Below are positions 19,375 to 27,700 of a stretch of DNA of 64,000 nucleotides, one piece after another. Each line of letters begins with the position of its first letter. Positions within the stretch are counted from its first letter, which is position 1. Under the pieces are notes generated by a model. It saw only the letters and a program-made list of their open reading frames with translations. It had not been told where the DNA came from and ran no database searches. Source of the DNA: Flavobacterium laiguense (GTDB lineage: Bacteria > Bacteroidota > Bacteroidia > Flavobacteriales > Flavobacteriaceae); contig NZ_QCZH01000009.1 in assembly GCF_003097655.1 (NCBI RefSeq), forward strand, positions 55,858 to 119,857. The letters are read 5' to 3'. Both the position numbers and the translations under genes were made by a program.

Positions 19375-21291
19375 CTATGAAAATTGAGTGAGTTTGAAAT
19401 TACTTTTTATTAATTCTTCTAAATCTTTCATTGGAATGAAAGCGTTTTTTAGTTTTTCTTTATCCAATTTAGTCAATTCATCTAAATTTATATATTGTCC
19501 CGAATTGTCATTTTTCAAACCTTCGTTGACTCTAAATCTGGATAAAATCAAAAAAGCTTCCGCACAATTAAGATAAATATCGGCATTTTTAGGATCTATA
19601 ATTGCTAATTGTTTGAATCTTAAATAGGTGTTATTGAGTCCTCTTATGTTAAAGTGTAGTGCAAAAAGCCTTGCACCATCAATAAGAGGCATTAATGCCC
19701 TGGTTTTTATATCAAACTTATCTTTATTTGGTTCTTCTTCCTCAACTACAAATTTCTTAAAAAAAGTTAGGGGAGCATTTTTTCTCAAAGCGTCATTTCC
19801 TAAAAAATCAAAAAATAAAGTATTATTTTCTATGTTTTTGAAAATCACATTTTCTAACGTTTCAAATATTTTTTTCTCACCAAAAACCAAGTCCAAATCA
19901 AAAAATATACTACTCAAATCATTACTGTTTTCACCGGGAGTATTCATCCAGCTGTCATATTGTTTGGTCCAATCTGTCAGTGACTTACACCACAACATGT
20001 TACTTCCCATATGTCCGTTTGGACATAATTCATAACCTGTTTTTTCAAGTGTTAAAGTGGTTTTTTTACCGAGCTTTAAAAAATAATCTCTGATATCTCT
20101 ATATTTATCAGGAAGGACATCCTCAAAAACTAAAATACTATCTTGATCGGTGATCAACAATTGTTCTTTTCTGCCTTGACTGCCTATACTTAACCAAGCA
20201 AAACGAGCAGGAGGAGAGCCCAACTCTAAAATCGATAATTCTACAGCCCTTTTTAAAATGGCTGAGTTTATCTCACTGGCTATATTGTTGATATGGGAAA
20301 GCGGAATGTTTTTATTAATAGAGTTTTGTATCAGTTCGGCTAAACGTTCCCGAATTTGTCTTAATTCTTTTGGGTTTTGGGATCTTTTGATTTCTTTTAT
20401 TAAAACTCCTGGGTTGCTGGCTTGGGCTACAATTAAATCATGCTCTGATATTACACCTTTTACGGCTGATTTGTCAGTACCATCTTGGGTTACACATAAA
20501 TGACTAACATTGTTTTTCAACATTAATAATTGAGCTTCGGCCAAAGAAACATTTTCGGCAACTGTTACTACTGGTGCAGACATGATAGAGTCGACAGTAT
20601 TGGTTATGGGAAACAAACCTGTAGCTATTTTTGAACACATATCTGTAGTTGTTACAATCCCGACAGGTAAGTAGTTTTCGCAAATAACGGCACTTGTTGA
20701 GAGATTCTCAGTCATACGCAAAGCCACTTCTTTAGCATGATCAGTCACTTTTACAATAAGTGGCGACCGATTATAAGCGAGAGACTGAAAATATTGCATT
20801 TCGTTTTTTTGATCTGCATAGAAAAAATTGTCAGAAGCTAATTTCCCTCTAAAATTCTCTTTGTCTTTTGGATTCCAAGTATTAGAAGCAAAACTTTCCA
20901 AAAGAAAATTTAAGACTTTAGGATTATTGGCAACAAAGGGTCTGAAAGTAGCAATTGGAATACCGTAAACGATACTTTCTTCGCGAGCTTTTGCGGTCAT
21001 CATGTAGTTGTTTTTGGCAAAAAAAGGTCGAAGTCCAAAAACATCACCAGCATGACATTTATTTAATAATGTTTCTTCAGCATCTGAAATCACTGACAAA
21101 GTGACAGCGCCTGATGCTACAACATAAAAACAATCATGTAAAACATCGTTTATTTGAAACAATGTTTTGTGTTTTTCTAAATTAATAACGCGAATATTTG
21201 CGGATATTTCTGAGAGTTCTTGAAAAGTCAAGTTGTCAAATGGAGGATACTCCTTTAAAAAATCAGCAATATGTTCAGCTATTGTATTCAT
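19375..21291 (-). CDS. Cyclic-nucleotide-binding, CBS and DUF294 nucleotidyltransferase-like signalling protein
   Basis: A 638-residue multidomain protein. Residues 1-130 form a cNMP-binding domain (CHAGDVFGLRPFFA near 80). Residues about 165-300 form a CBS-domain pair. Residues 360-410 carry the DUF294 nucleotidyltransferase motif GSQGRKEQLLITDQDSI, resembling GlnD/MNT enzymes, and the rest is the DUF294 C-terminal domain. The family is predicted to sense small molecules and modify a partner; the substrate is not known. The exonuclease gene is the only other operon member visible. Confidence 0.82.
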   Translation of the reverse strand: MNTIAEHIADFLKEYPPFDNLTFQELSEISANIRVINLEKHKTLFQINDVLHDCFYVVASGAVTLSVISDAEETLLNKCHAGDVFGLRPFFAKNNYMMTAKAREESIVYGIPIATFRPFVANNPKVLNFLLESFASNTWNPKDKENFRGKLASDNFFYADQKNEMQYFQSLAYNRSPLIVKVTDHAKEVALRMTENLSTSAVICENYLPVGIVTTTDMCSKIATGLFPITNTVDSIMSAPVVTVAENVSLAEAQLLMLKNNVSHLCVTQDGTDKSAVKGVISEHDLIVAQASNPGVLIKEIKRSQNPKELRQIRERLAELIQNSINKNIPLSHINNIASEINSAILKRAVELSILELGSPPARFAWLSIGSQGRKEQLLITDQDSILVFEDVLPDKYRDIRDYFLKLGKKTTLTLEKTGYELCPNGHMGSNMLWCKSLTDWTKQYDSWMNTPGENSNDLSSIFFDLDLVFGEKKIFETLENVIFKNIENNTLFFDFLGNDALRKNAPLTFFKKFVVEEEEPNKDKFDIKTRALMPLIDGARLFALHFNIRGLNNTYLRFKQLAIIDPKNADIYLNCAEAFLILSRFRVNEGLKNDNSGQYINLDELTKLDKEKLKNAFIPMKDLEELIKSNFKLTQFS

Positions 21292-21528
21292 GTGTGGGTA
21301 ATTATTGTTTTTTATTTGTCATTAGGACCAATATGTATTCTTACACATTTCATGGTTTGAAATAATGTATTCTTTGTAAAAATAATAAAATTAGCCTAAA
21401 AAAGAAGGCATATATAAAGGAATGTGATTTAATTTAGAAATAGTTAATTTTTTCATAAAAAAATATTGAATCGTAATAAATAAATTGAAGTTATTCTAAA
21501 TTTATGCCTAATCAAAAAACTAAACATT

Positions 21529-22035
21529 ATGGAATTATTAAGGAAAAGGCTATTGTTACTAGTTGTTATTTTGAGTGCGACATTCGTTAATGCACAAGAG
21601 AAGCCTAAGAGTCCGCCTGAAAAAGCAATGGGAACGATAAATGGTGCTAATATTGAAATTAATTACGGAAGTCCTTCAGTTAGGGGTAGAAAAATTTGGG
21701 GCGAATTGGTCCCTCTTGATGAAGTTTGGCGTGCCGGAGCCAATGAAGCAACCACATTCGAAACAAATAAAGATCTTACTATTGAAGGTTCAAAATTACC
21801 TGCAGGTAAATATTCCTTTTTTATTATTCCAAATAAAGATGAATGTATTATTGTTTTTAATAAAGAGTCCGAACAATGGGGAGCTTATAAATATAAAGAG
21901 AAAGATGATCAGCTTAGAGTAAAAGTCAAACCACAAGCTTCAGAATCAATAACTGAAAAATTAGTGTACAAGATTAATCCTAGCGATATTGTTTTAAGTT
22001 GGGACAATTGGAATATTGGTTTTACTGTAAAATAA
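21529..22035 (+). CDS. DUF2911 family secreted protein
   Basis: A 168-residue protein with a Sec signal peptide: a basic start (MELLRKR), a hydrophobic core (LLLLVVILSATF) and cleavage likely after VNA, leaving QEKPKSPPEKAMG. The mature part contains IEINYGSPSVRGRKIWGELVPLDEVWRAGANEATTFE with signature residues of the Bacteroidetes DUF2911 family. The family has no established function and is expected in the periplasm or outer-membrane space. It is the last chromosomal gene before the phage element. Confidence 0.8.
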   Translation: MELLRKRLLLLVVILSATFVNAQEKPKSPPEKAMGTINGANIEINYGSPSVRGRKIWGELVPLDEVWRAGANEATTFETNKDLTIEGSKLPAGKYSFFIIPNKDECIIVFNKESEQWGAYKYKEKDDQLRVKVKPQASESITEKLVYKINPSDIVLSWDNWNIGFTVK

Positions 22036-22057
22036 CATTTTTAAAATTTTCATAAAG

Positions 22058-22088
22058 AAACATTGTTGTAATCGGCAATGTTTTTTTA
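22058..22088 (+). terminator. Terminator of the DUF2911 gene
   Basis: AACATTG pairs with CAATGTT around a 10-nt loop, followed by T7. Confidence 0.65.
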
Positions 22089-22216
22089 TGTCTCCGATTT
22101 TCAATAGTAAGGGATTTGTTTCAAGAATTTGATTTATTTTTCAATTCTTATCAGGTGATTAGATATAGATTTTTATGACAACTAATTATGGATTATATAG
22201 GGTGTTAAAAAAGTCT

Positions 22217-22244
22217 ATTTTACATAATATAAATTATGGTTCAC
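22217..22244 (+). other. Left dif-like attachment site (attL)
   Basis: An 11+6+11 Xer site: arm ATTTTACATAA, spacer TATAAA, arm TTATGGTTCAC. It has the universal dif layout, inner CATAA and TTATG flanking 6 bp. The right-end site at 28812-28839 shares the spacer and most of the XerD-type arm. Confidence 0.65.
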
Positions 22245-22295
22245 TTTATATAGTATCTATTTGATAGCTAATTGTTTAACTCTAATTTTATTAGT

Positions 22296-23417
22296 ATGTT
22301 TAACACTGGCTTAATAGATTCACTAAAAATCCGTGTCAAACTAGATAAGGTAAAAATTATAGATAAGCGCTTAATTACTGACTTCATAGCGTATTACCCG
22401 AACATTGACGAGCTTGATGGAGAAAATAACCAACAGGGAAACTTAGGCGAATCCGTAAGAAAAGCCGAACCATACACCAAAATAATTAACGGAATTACTT
22501 ATAGATTCTACATTAAAGCTTTTATAGATGCAAAAAAAACAGCCAACGAATACGTTGTTTTTCAGATTTCCGCAAAAATGCTTAAAGAACAATATTTTGA
22601 AGGAATTTCATCCTCCAATTATGGTCGTATTGTAGATGATATAAATTCTTTTGGAGTACTACACATTACCAAAAAAGATTTTTTACAGGGTTTAGTTTCT
22701 GATATTGATATTTGCATCAATCAATTGATCGATTTAAAATCACTTAAAACTGCATTTTCTTTCATCATGCAGAACCCAAACGAGGGAAAAAAACCTCTAA
22801 TACACTACATAAATCAATCCAATTCGATTAAAAACACTTCCAATTTGGGAATGGATTTTAATAAACGTGAAAAAGCAGCAAACACTACTCCATACTGCAA
22901 AATCTATCACAAAGGTTTCGAATTACTCTCAAAATCAATTGTCTTTTACAAAGCGTTTTTAGAACCTATGAAAACTTCGGTAATTGACAATTTGGTGCGT
23001 TATGAATTTACCATAAAAGCACACAAACACAAAGAATATTTAGCAAGCAAGGGATTTAAAGCCGATTTTAAGACATTTTATGATTTACTGGCGGCAAGTC
23101 CTAAAGATTTAAAATTAATAGCGCAAAGCGGCTTAAAACACTACATCGAGCCAAAGCAAAAATCAAAAGTCAGTAACGAATTAATGCCTAATGATATCAT
23201 GGTACAGTATTACATCGAAAATTTAATCAAATTGGGATTTGATGAGGAAAAACTTTTAGGGTTCACTTATCTAATCGAAGACCCCTCTTCAAAGTCTAGA
23301 ACTAAATCTAAAGCAAAAAAATTGATTGATGATTTAAAAAATAGAGACAAAAATTTGAAGGCTGAAATTGAACAAAATGACCGTTCAAATACCTTTTTAA
23401 AAAACTTAGGAATATGA
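22296..23417 (+). CDS. Phage replication initiation protein (gene II/X-like)
   Basis: A 373-residue protein starting at the ATG MFNTGLIDSLKIRVKLDK; an upstream TTG in frame is less likely. IDSLKIRV and the central NTTPYCKIYHKGFELLSKS (about residues 205-223) match the phage/plasmid replication protein family of filamentous-phage gene II/X type, where a YxK-rich segment precedes the catalytic region. Such proteins nick an origin for rolling-circle replication. It is the largest gene of the element and lies first after attL. A 10-bp stem-loop, a candidate origin, stands 112 bp after its stop. Confidence 0.75.
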   Translation: MFNTGLIDSLKIRVKLDKVKIIDKRLITDFIAYYPNIDELDGENNQQGNLGESVRKAEPYTKIINGITYRFYIKAFIDAKKTANEYVVFQISAKMLKEQYFEGISSSNYGRIVDDINSFGVLHITKKDFLQGLVSDIDICINQLIDLKSLKTAFSFIMQNPNEGKKPLIHYINQSNSIKNTSNLGMDFNKREKAANTTPYCKIYHKGFELLSKSIVFYKAFLEPMKTSVIDNLVRYEFTIKAHKHKEYLASKGFKADFKTFYDLLAASPKDLKLIAQSGLKHYIEPKQKSKVSNELMPNDIMVQYYIENLIKLGFDEEKLLGFTYLIEDPSSKSRTKSKAKKLIDDLKNRDKNLKAEIEQNDRSNTFLKNLGI

Positions 23418-23539
23418 TACTAAAACCATCTAAAATTATGCCTTTTTTAATCGATTTTTTTATTGATTTAATATTAACCTATTCTTGGCCAAAAAGCACC
23501 AAAAAATCTACTCTCAAAAAAAGTCAAAATCCCGACTAA
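23414..23539 (+). CDS. Possible small phage membrane protein
   Basis: A 41-codon frame whose ATG overlaps the rep stop as ATGA. It has a hydrophobic stretch (IMPFLIDFFIDLILTYSW, residues 8-25) followed by a lysine-rich tail (about residues 27-36). The stop lies within the stem-loop at 23529-23552. Coupling and composition suggest a real small membrane peptide; it resembles nothing I recognise. Confidence 0.4.
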   Translation: MILKPSKIMPFLIDFFIDLILTYSWPKSTKKSTLKKSQNPD

Positions 23540-23552
23540 TGATAGTCGGGAT
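23529..23552 (+). other. Strong stem-loop after rep, candidate replication origin
   Basis: A 10-bp perfect stem (ATCCCGACTA with TAGTCGGGAT) with a 4-nt loop (ATGA). It has no T-run, so a terminator is unlikely. A hairpin beside the initiator gene is a common site for a rolling-circle nick, but no nick motif is proven here. Confidence 0.45.
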
Positions 23553-23602
23553 TCATTTAGCAAATGTGCTAATTTTCTAAAACCAAAAAAAACCAAAAAA
23601 CT

Positions 23603-23827
23603 ATGACTGAAACCTGCCAAAATTGTGCCTTTTTTGATGATTCAAAGCACAAAAATAATGCCCGTACCAAAGACGCTGGAATTTGCACAAAATGGGTTCA
23701 AATTGCCTTCAAAAAAGAAACCTGCAAACAGCATTTTTTAAACACCAATTTGTCGGAAAAAGATGTCTTTTCTGTAACTGCAGTTAGTCGACAACAAACG
23801 GATAATGTCCAATTAAATCTATTTTAA
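23603..23827 (+). CDS. Small cysteine-rich phage protein (possible zinc-binding)
   Basis: A 74-residue protein. Four Cys sit as CQNC near the N-terminus, GICTKW near 27 and ETCKQHF near 40, with a nearby His, a pattern that could bind zinc. The C-terminal 15 residues (RQQTDNVQLNLF) resemble a peptide-interaction tail. It follows the rep region and precedes two other tiny genes, so an early regulatory or DNA-binding role is plausible. Not recognised otherwise. Confidence 0.6.
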   Translation: MTETCQNCAFFDDSKHKNNARTKDAGICTKWVQIAFKKETCKQHFLNTNLSEKDVFSVTAVSRQQTDNVQLNLF

Positions 23828-23828
23828 A

Positions 23829-24011
23829 ATGAAAAAAAAAACTCAAAAACAACTAGAGAACGAAATTAATATTTTGGAATTGTCAATTCTTCATATGAAT
23901 CTTGATTTACTAAATGATGATATTGGCAAACAATCAAAAAAAGTAATATCTGAAATACTGAGCTCTCACATTACCGAATTAAAAAGATTAATCGAAAAAT
24001 TAACCAAATAA
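23829..24011 (+). CDS. Small coiled-coil phage protein
   Basis: A 60-residue, lysine- and leucine-rich protein starting one base after the preceding stop. Heptad-like hydrophobic spacing (LENEINILELSILHMNLDLL and ITELKRLIEKL) suggests a helical hairpin or coiled coil. No known family is recognised. The tight packing with the previous gene supports translation. Confidence 0.5.
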   Translation: MKKKTQKQLENEINILELSILHMNLDLLNDDIGKQSKKVISEILSSHITELKRLIEKLTK

Positions 24012-24015
24012 AAAA

Positions 24016-24035
24016 GGGAGTGTACGACCACTCCC
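24016..24035 (+). other. Intergenic hairpin in the phage element
   Basis: A 7-bp perfect stem GGGAGTG/CACTCCC with a 6-nt loop, placed between two small genes and lacking a T-run. Confidence 0.45.
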
Positions 24036-24053
24036 CTAACAAAATCATGTCCC

Positions 24054-24245
24054 ATGCAAAATACAACCTACACAGACTACACAAAATTATCGTTCAAAGA
24101 TATTGAAAGTTTATTAATTACGGTTTCGACCAAAACGGCAAAGCAATATTATACCGATATCAAAAAGGAATTGAATGTAAAAACAGTTCTATTCTGCCAT
24201 TTCAAACAGTATTTTAAGATACAGGAAATACCCAAAAATACCTAA
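24054..24245 (+). CDS. Small phage protein, possible helix-turn-helix
   Basis: A 63-residue protein. LSFKDIESLLITVSTKTAKQY (about 13-33) followed by YTDIKKELNVKTVLFCHFKQYF looks like two helices of a compact DNA-binding fold, similar in style to small excisionase- or regulator-like proteins. It ends just before a terminator and precedes the capsid gene, so it may close an early transcription unit. Function is inferred weakly. Confidence 0.5.
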   Translation: MQNTTYTDYTKLSFKDIESLLITVSTKTAKQYYTDIKKELNVKTVLFCHFKQYFKIQEIPKNT

Positions 24246-24274
24246 AACACCCCCAAAAGACCCCCTAAAGTCTT

Positions 24275-24299
24275 AAACCTCCATTTCGGGGGTTTTTTT
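24275..24299 (+). terminator. Terminator before the capsid gene
   Basis: AAACCTCC pairs with GGGGGTTT (one G-T wobble) around a 5-nt loop, followed by T-run. It separates the rep-side small genes from the structural block. Confidence 0.65.
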
Positions 24300-24348
24300 A
24301 TGCACAAATTTGTACCTCAATCATCAATCATTAATCAAAATAATCAAA

Positions 24349-25068
24349 ATGGAATTATTTACATCGAAAAACAAAAACATTACTACCTCTGGTGTGTTGC
24401 TCCTTACGAAGTCTATCGGTGCTATCATTGTTTCGACCTCTTTAGACGTTGAAGCCTTGACCACCGAACAAATCAAAGTCGAGGTTGAAAAAGCCACAGG
24501 AAACGAGGAAATCACTAGAGGCTATATGTCTTTACAGGATTTCATCTATCTGACAACCTTTAACGGTGATGCGATATCTTCGGATGCAACTTACAAAACT
24601 ACAGCTGAGTGTGAAATCTGTGAAGATGGCGCAATTGTGTTGGGAGATAAAGACGTTATCAAAATATCCCTTATAGGATTGAAAGGTGCAGAAACCTACG
24701 TGCTAAACGGAATTGAAATGCCCGAAATGTCTAACAAAACTTTGGCATTTGAAAATAAATCAATGTCTTCTGACGATAAAGACAAACACTTTGAAGTGTA
24801 CCATTGTGATTTAGCCTTATTGGACAATTCAGACGATATCCAAGAAGTGTCGTACACGTTCTTGAATGACAATGTGGTAAAATACACTATGCACGAATTG
24901 CGTGTGTTGTCTCGTTCTGTTGACCCTGTAGCCTATGTAAGACAGGATTTTACGGTAAAAGGTGCTTTCAGCGGTAAATTACAGCTTCCTTTATTTGGAG
25001 TGAAATCTATCGAAGTTCGTAAGAACCAAGGAAACATTGTTAACCTTCTAATGAGAATTGAAGCGTAA
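24349..25068 (+). CDS. Probable major capsid protein of the phage element
   Basis: A 239-residue protein from the ATG of MELFTSKNKNITTSG; an upstream TTG at 24310 would add 13 unlikely residues. Composition is beta-rich with alternating polar and hydrophobic residues (AECEICEDGAIVLGDKDVIK, VVKYTMHELRVLSRSV, AFSGKLQLPLFGVKSIEV). It has no signal or membrane segment, as expected of a jelly-roll capsid. Position at the head of the structural block, just after a terminator, and its size favour the coat protein. PM2-like MCPs are of similar size. It is assigned by context, not by recognised homology. Confidence 0.55.
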   Translation: MELFTSKNKNITTSGVLLLTKSIGAIIVSTSLDVEALTTEQIKVEVEKATGNEEITRGYMSLQDFIYLTTFNGDAISSDATYKTTAECEICEDGAIVLGDKDVIKISLIGLKGAETYVLNGIEMPEMSNKTLAFENKSMSSDDKDKHFEVYHCDLALLDNSDDIQEVSYTFLNDNVVKYTMHELRVLSRSVDPVAYVRQDFTVKGAFSGKLQLPLFGVKSIEVRKNQGNIVNLLMRIEA

Positions 25069-25574
25069 TGGGTTTCTTTAAAAAAATTGGGGCTGCCGTA
25101 AAAAAAGGAGTTAAGCAGATTTCCCTCAAAAATATAGTAAAAGTAGGTACTCCCCTATTGTCAATGATTCCAATCGTTGGAGGTTTGGCACAAGATGTAG
25201 TCGGAGGCATAAGTGCAGCTGCAGCAAAAAAGAAAGAGGCAAAACAAGCAGCTGAAGCAGGTAGAATTGAAGAAGCTAATGCGTTGAATGCACAGGCTAA
25301 CTATTTAGCGAGCCTATCGGGTGGACAAGTAGGACAGCAAGTAGGTGCACAGTTGAATGCCTTTACCAAAGGAGTGACACAGGAAGCCATAGCGCAAACG
25401 TCTAAAGGATTTAAGCAGGATGTTGGACTAGTTGGTGCAAATGTAGCCGATAGCACTATGACTGAATGGTTAAAAATGCACTGGATTAAACTAGCCGTAG
25501 GCTTTGGTGTCATTGGCGGTGCAATCTACATGTTTATGAGAAAAGGAAACAATTCTAATTCTAGAAGAAGATAA
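25068..25574 (+). CDS. Phage structural membrane protein (Gly/Ala-rich, C-terminal TM)
   Basis: A 168-residue protein whose ATG overlaps the capsid stop (TAATG). It has a basic amphipathic N-terminus (FFKKIGAAVKKGVKQISLKN), an Ala/Gly/Lys-rich helical middle, then one membrane helix near residue 145 (LAVGFGVIGGAIYMFM) and a basic tail (RKGNNSNSRRR). This layout resembles pilot or membrane-penetration proteins of tailless phages, such as microvirus H. It may be a DNA-delivery or vertex/membrane protein. Confidence 0.6.
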   Translation: MGFFKKIGAAVKKGVKQISLKNIVKVGTPLLSMIPIVGGLAQDVVGGISAAAAKKKEAKQAAEAGRIEEANALNAQANYLASLSGGQVGQQVGAQLNAFTKGVTQEAIAQTSKGFKQDVGLVGANVADSTMTEWLKMHWIKLAVGFGVIGGAIYMFMRKGNNSNSRRR

Positions 25575-25756
25575 TGCGCAGCGCAATGTTAGGTACTGCG
25601 GGTATTGGGGTAATCGAGGGGGTGCAACACGTACCCCCAATTACTCCCACCATCGAAATAGTGAAAATTGCTATACAGTTGGTAGTCGGAATAATAACGG
25701 TTTTTAAAATGTTTAAAAAACCAAAAGAAGTCATTTCTAACCAAAATCAAAATTAA
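25574..25756 (+). CDS. Small phage membrane protein
   Basis: A 60-residue protein beginning on the last base of the preceding stop (TAATG). A hydrophobic helix (IVKIAIQLVVGIITVFKMF, about 28-46) is followed by a Lys/Asn tail. The first residues are Gly/Val-rich. The tight coupling to the structural block suggests a minor membrane component of the virion. Confidence 0.55.
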   Translation: MRSAMLGTAGIGVIEGVQHVPPITPTIEIVKIAIQLVVGIITVFKMFKKPKEVISNQNQN

Positions 25757-25758
25757 TT

Positions 25759-26259
25759 ATGTACGGTCAAAATCAATATCAGTCCAATTACGGAAATCAG
25801 AGAAATACTGCAAATAATTTCCAAAGAAACAATCAATATGTTGCAGCACCAAACTACAGTCCACAAGCCCCGCCACAACACAAAAGAAGCGGTGCGGTGT
25901 ATTCCAAAATCAAAAACGGAAATTTTGAGGGTGAAATCATAGTTAATGCTTGGAGGGTCACAAAAAATGGCTTAATGCAAGCAACCGTAACGCCTTATTC
26001 TGGTCAAGGAGGTAAAGGGATGGAAATGGTTCACTCAAACGGTAAGACTGGAAATACTCCTAAAGAGTACCAAAAAATGATTTGCAAAGTGTTCAATACA
26101 TCGATGGGAACTAGTCAAATTTACCCCGTTTTAATGAACGTAAAAACCCAAGTGATTTCAATATCTGAATTAAGCCTTTGCATCACTCCAAACGGAAGCG
26201 GTACCACAAAAAGTGGAAAAAGAGTAACAGGATATTTCGGTAGAAACTTTAAAAAATAG
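25759..26259 (+). CDS. Phage protein with Gln/Asn-rich N-terminus
   Basis: A 166-residue soluble protein. Residues 1-42 are low-complexity Gln, Asn, Tyr and Pro (YGQNQYQSNYGNQRN and similar). The remaining domain is beta-rich (GEIIVNAWRVTKNGLMQATV, GNTPKEYQKMICKVFNTSMG, TQVISISELSLCITPNG) and ends in a basic tail (GRNFKK). It could be a structural protein or an ssDNA-binding protein; nothing in it identifies which. Confidence 0.55.
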   Translation: MYGQNQYQSNYGNQRNTANNFQRNNQYVAAPNYSPQAPPQHKRSGAVYSKIKNGNFEGEIIVNAWRVTKNGLMQATVTPYSGQGGKGMEMVHSNGKTGNTPKEYQKMICKVFNTSMGTSQIYPVLMNVKTQVISISELSLCITPNGSGTTKSGKRVTGYFGRNFKK

Positions 26260-26262
26260 ACT

Positions 26263-26421
26263 ATGAAAAAATTTACAGGAATTGTAGGAGGACTTAAAAC
26301 ATTCCTAAAATATGGGGTGTACATTATGGCTATCATAAAAATCGTAGAGTTTGCAATCTCCACACTTGATGAAATCGGTGGGGATGAAAAAGTACTAAAA
26401 GAACATCCAAAAGATGAGTAA
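26263..26421 (+). CDS. Very small phage membrane protein (52 residues)
   Basis: A 52-codon frame beginning MKKFTGIVGGLKTFLKYG, with a single hydrophobic stretch (YGVYIMAIIKIVEFAIS) and an acidic C-terminal tail ending KDE. It starts three bases after the previous stop and its end overlaps the next gene by 8 bp. The dense packing supports it as real. Confidence 0.5.
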   Translation: MKKFTGIVGGLKTFLKYGVYIMAIIKIVEFAISTLDEIGGDEKVLKEHPKDE

Positions 26422-26935
26422 GTCATTTTTAAACGCCCACAAAGTCAGAGGTTTAAGAAATAATAATCCTGGCAATCTGAAATTCACCGCCATAAGTTGG
26501 CAGGGTAAAATTCCAATAAAGCAGAATAAAGATAAGGTCTTTGAACAGTTTGAAAACATCACATTTGGTCTTCGTGCGATGATGAAGGATTTAATCAATG
26601 ACATTAACAAAGGAAAAAATACGGTTAAAAAGCTAATCAGCGAATACGCTCCAGCATCTGAGAACAATACAACAAGTTACATCAATTCAGTATGTAAAAG
26701 TATAGGAGTTACTCCAGATGAAAAGATAACAGCCATTAACCGTAAATTTTTACTTTTATTGTCTAGAGCCATTATAAGAGTCGAATTAGGCGATGCACAT
26801 AAGGAAGTAGCCGATAATGACATTGAAGCTGCAATTGATAATCTAGGCAATGTTTCAACGGTAAACCTAAAGGTAAATACCTCGTGGATTAGACAGTTCA
26901 CCCCCGCCTTACTTTTTTTTGCTTTTTTTTTTTAA
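26414..26935 (+). CDS. P5-like lytic/structural protein with C-terminal membrane anchor
   Basis: A 173-residue protein with the signature of the phage structural protein P5/lytic domain: RGLRNNNPGNLKF (about residues 12-24), a Trp-Gln-Gly segment, FGLRAMMKDLIND near 54 and the APASENNTTSYINSVCKSIGV segment near 79-99. These proteins carry peptidoglycan-degrading (muramidase or transglycosylase-like) activity in tailless phages. The extreme C-terminus is very hydrophobic (FTPALLFFAFFF), which suggests a membrane anchor and supports a virion-associated entry lysin. Confidence 0.75.
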   Translation: MSKSFLNAHKVRGLRNNNPGNLKFTAISWQGKIPIKQNKDKVFEQFENITFGLRAMMKDLINDINKGKNTVKKLISEYAPASENNTTSYINSVCKSIGVTPDEKITAINRKFLLLLSRAIIRVELGDAHKEVADNDIEAAIDNLGNVSTVNLKVNTSWIRQFTPALLFFAFFF

Positions 26936-26972
26936 TTAACCACTTTTACAACAACAATAAAAACAATACAAA

Positions 26973-27083
26973 ATGGAAAAAATAAAAACATTTTTCGTAG
27001 TTCATCAATTTGAGGTTTTAGCAAGCTTAATTCTAGCCGTTGGTTTCATCGGGTACAAAATTTTTGCAAAGCCAAAAAGATAA
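26973..27083 (+). CDS. Very small phage membrane protein (36 residues)
   Basis: A 36-codon frame: a short polar N-terminus, one clear membrane helix (FEVLASLILAVGFIGYKIF) and a basic tail (AKPKR). A T-run follows at 27133-27142. Typical of minor membrane proteins of lipid-containing or filamentous phages; real status judged from composition and context. Confidence 0.5.
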   Translation: MEKIKTFFVVHQFEVLASLILAVGFIGYKIFAKPKR

Positions 27084-27157
27084 TGAAATAAACAATTGAC
27101 ATATAGAAAAAAGCAGCAAACAACACGTTTTCTGCTTTTTTTTTCAAAAAATCAAAT

Positions 27158-27697
27158 ATGGTAAGAAACACAAAACAAACCGATTACGGCACTCAGTTCA
27201 TGGAATTCATGCAAAAATATTGGATGGTCATTGGAGGTCTGATTTTCGTTTACCCCTTGCTAAAGAGGTATTTGGCTAAACAAAAAGAGTTAGCTATTGA
27301 ACAAAACAACAATCTTGTAGTCGACCAACAGAAATCAAATGCCACCTATGTAAAAGAAATTCGATACATAAATAACATGGACCCAAAAAAACAGTTGACC
27401 GAAAGGCAAAAAATCACGGGATCAAAAGAACTTTGGGCGGCGAGTACAAACTTAGCTAATGACTTTGGAGTCATTTATTCAGACGATTCAAATTGGTATG
27501 ATATCTTCAATGTAAGAGGTTGGACGGAAAATGATCGTGAAATTCGAAATACGCTTTCAAAATACAGAAATTACTTTGGTATACTAGAAAAACTGTACTT
27601 CCAAGTCGATACCAACAGTAGAAACTTAAGAAAAGACATTTTAAAGTACTTAGACCCACAGGAGTTAAAAGAAATAAGAAAATTTATTAAAATTTAA
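27158..27697 (+). CDS. Phage protein with N-terminal membrane helix
   Basis: A 179-residue protein with one membrane helix (YWMVIGGLIFVYPLL, about residues 21-35), a short basic stop and a soluble domain of about 130 residues. The domain has Trp/Tyr-rich segments (SNWYDIFNVRGWTENDREI) and ends in a helical KYLDPQELKEIRKFIKI. Orientation by the positive-inside rule puts the large domain inside. Candidate virion spike, membrane or assembly factor; not recognised. Confidence 0.6.
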   Translation: MVRNTKQTDYGTQFMEFMQKYWMVIGGLIFVYPLLKRYLAKQKELAIEQNNNLVVDQQKSNATYVKEIRYINNMDPKKQLTERQKITGSKELWAASTNLANDFGVIYSDDSNWYDIFNVRGWTENDREIRNTLSKYRNYFGILEKLYFQVDTNSRNLRKDILKYLDPQELKEIRKFIKI

Positions 27698-27700
27698 AAT

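Noticed and set aside
24310..24348. Upstream TTG start for the capsid protein
   Set aside because: The added residues come from the region after a terminator and match no coding pattern; the ATG at 24349 is a natural start.
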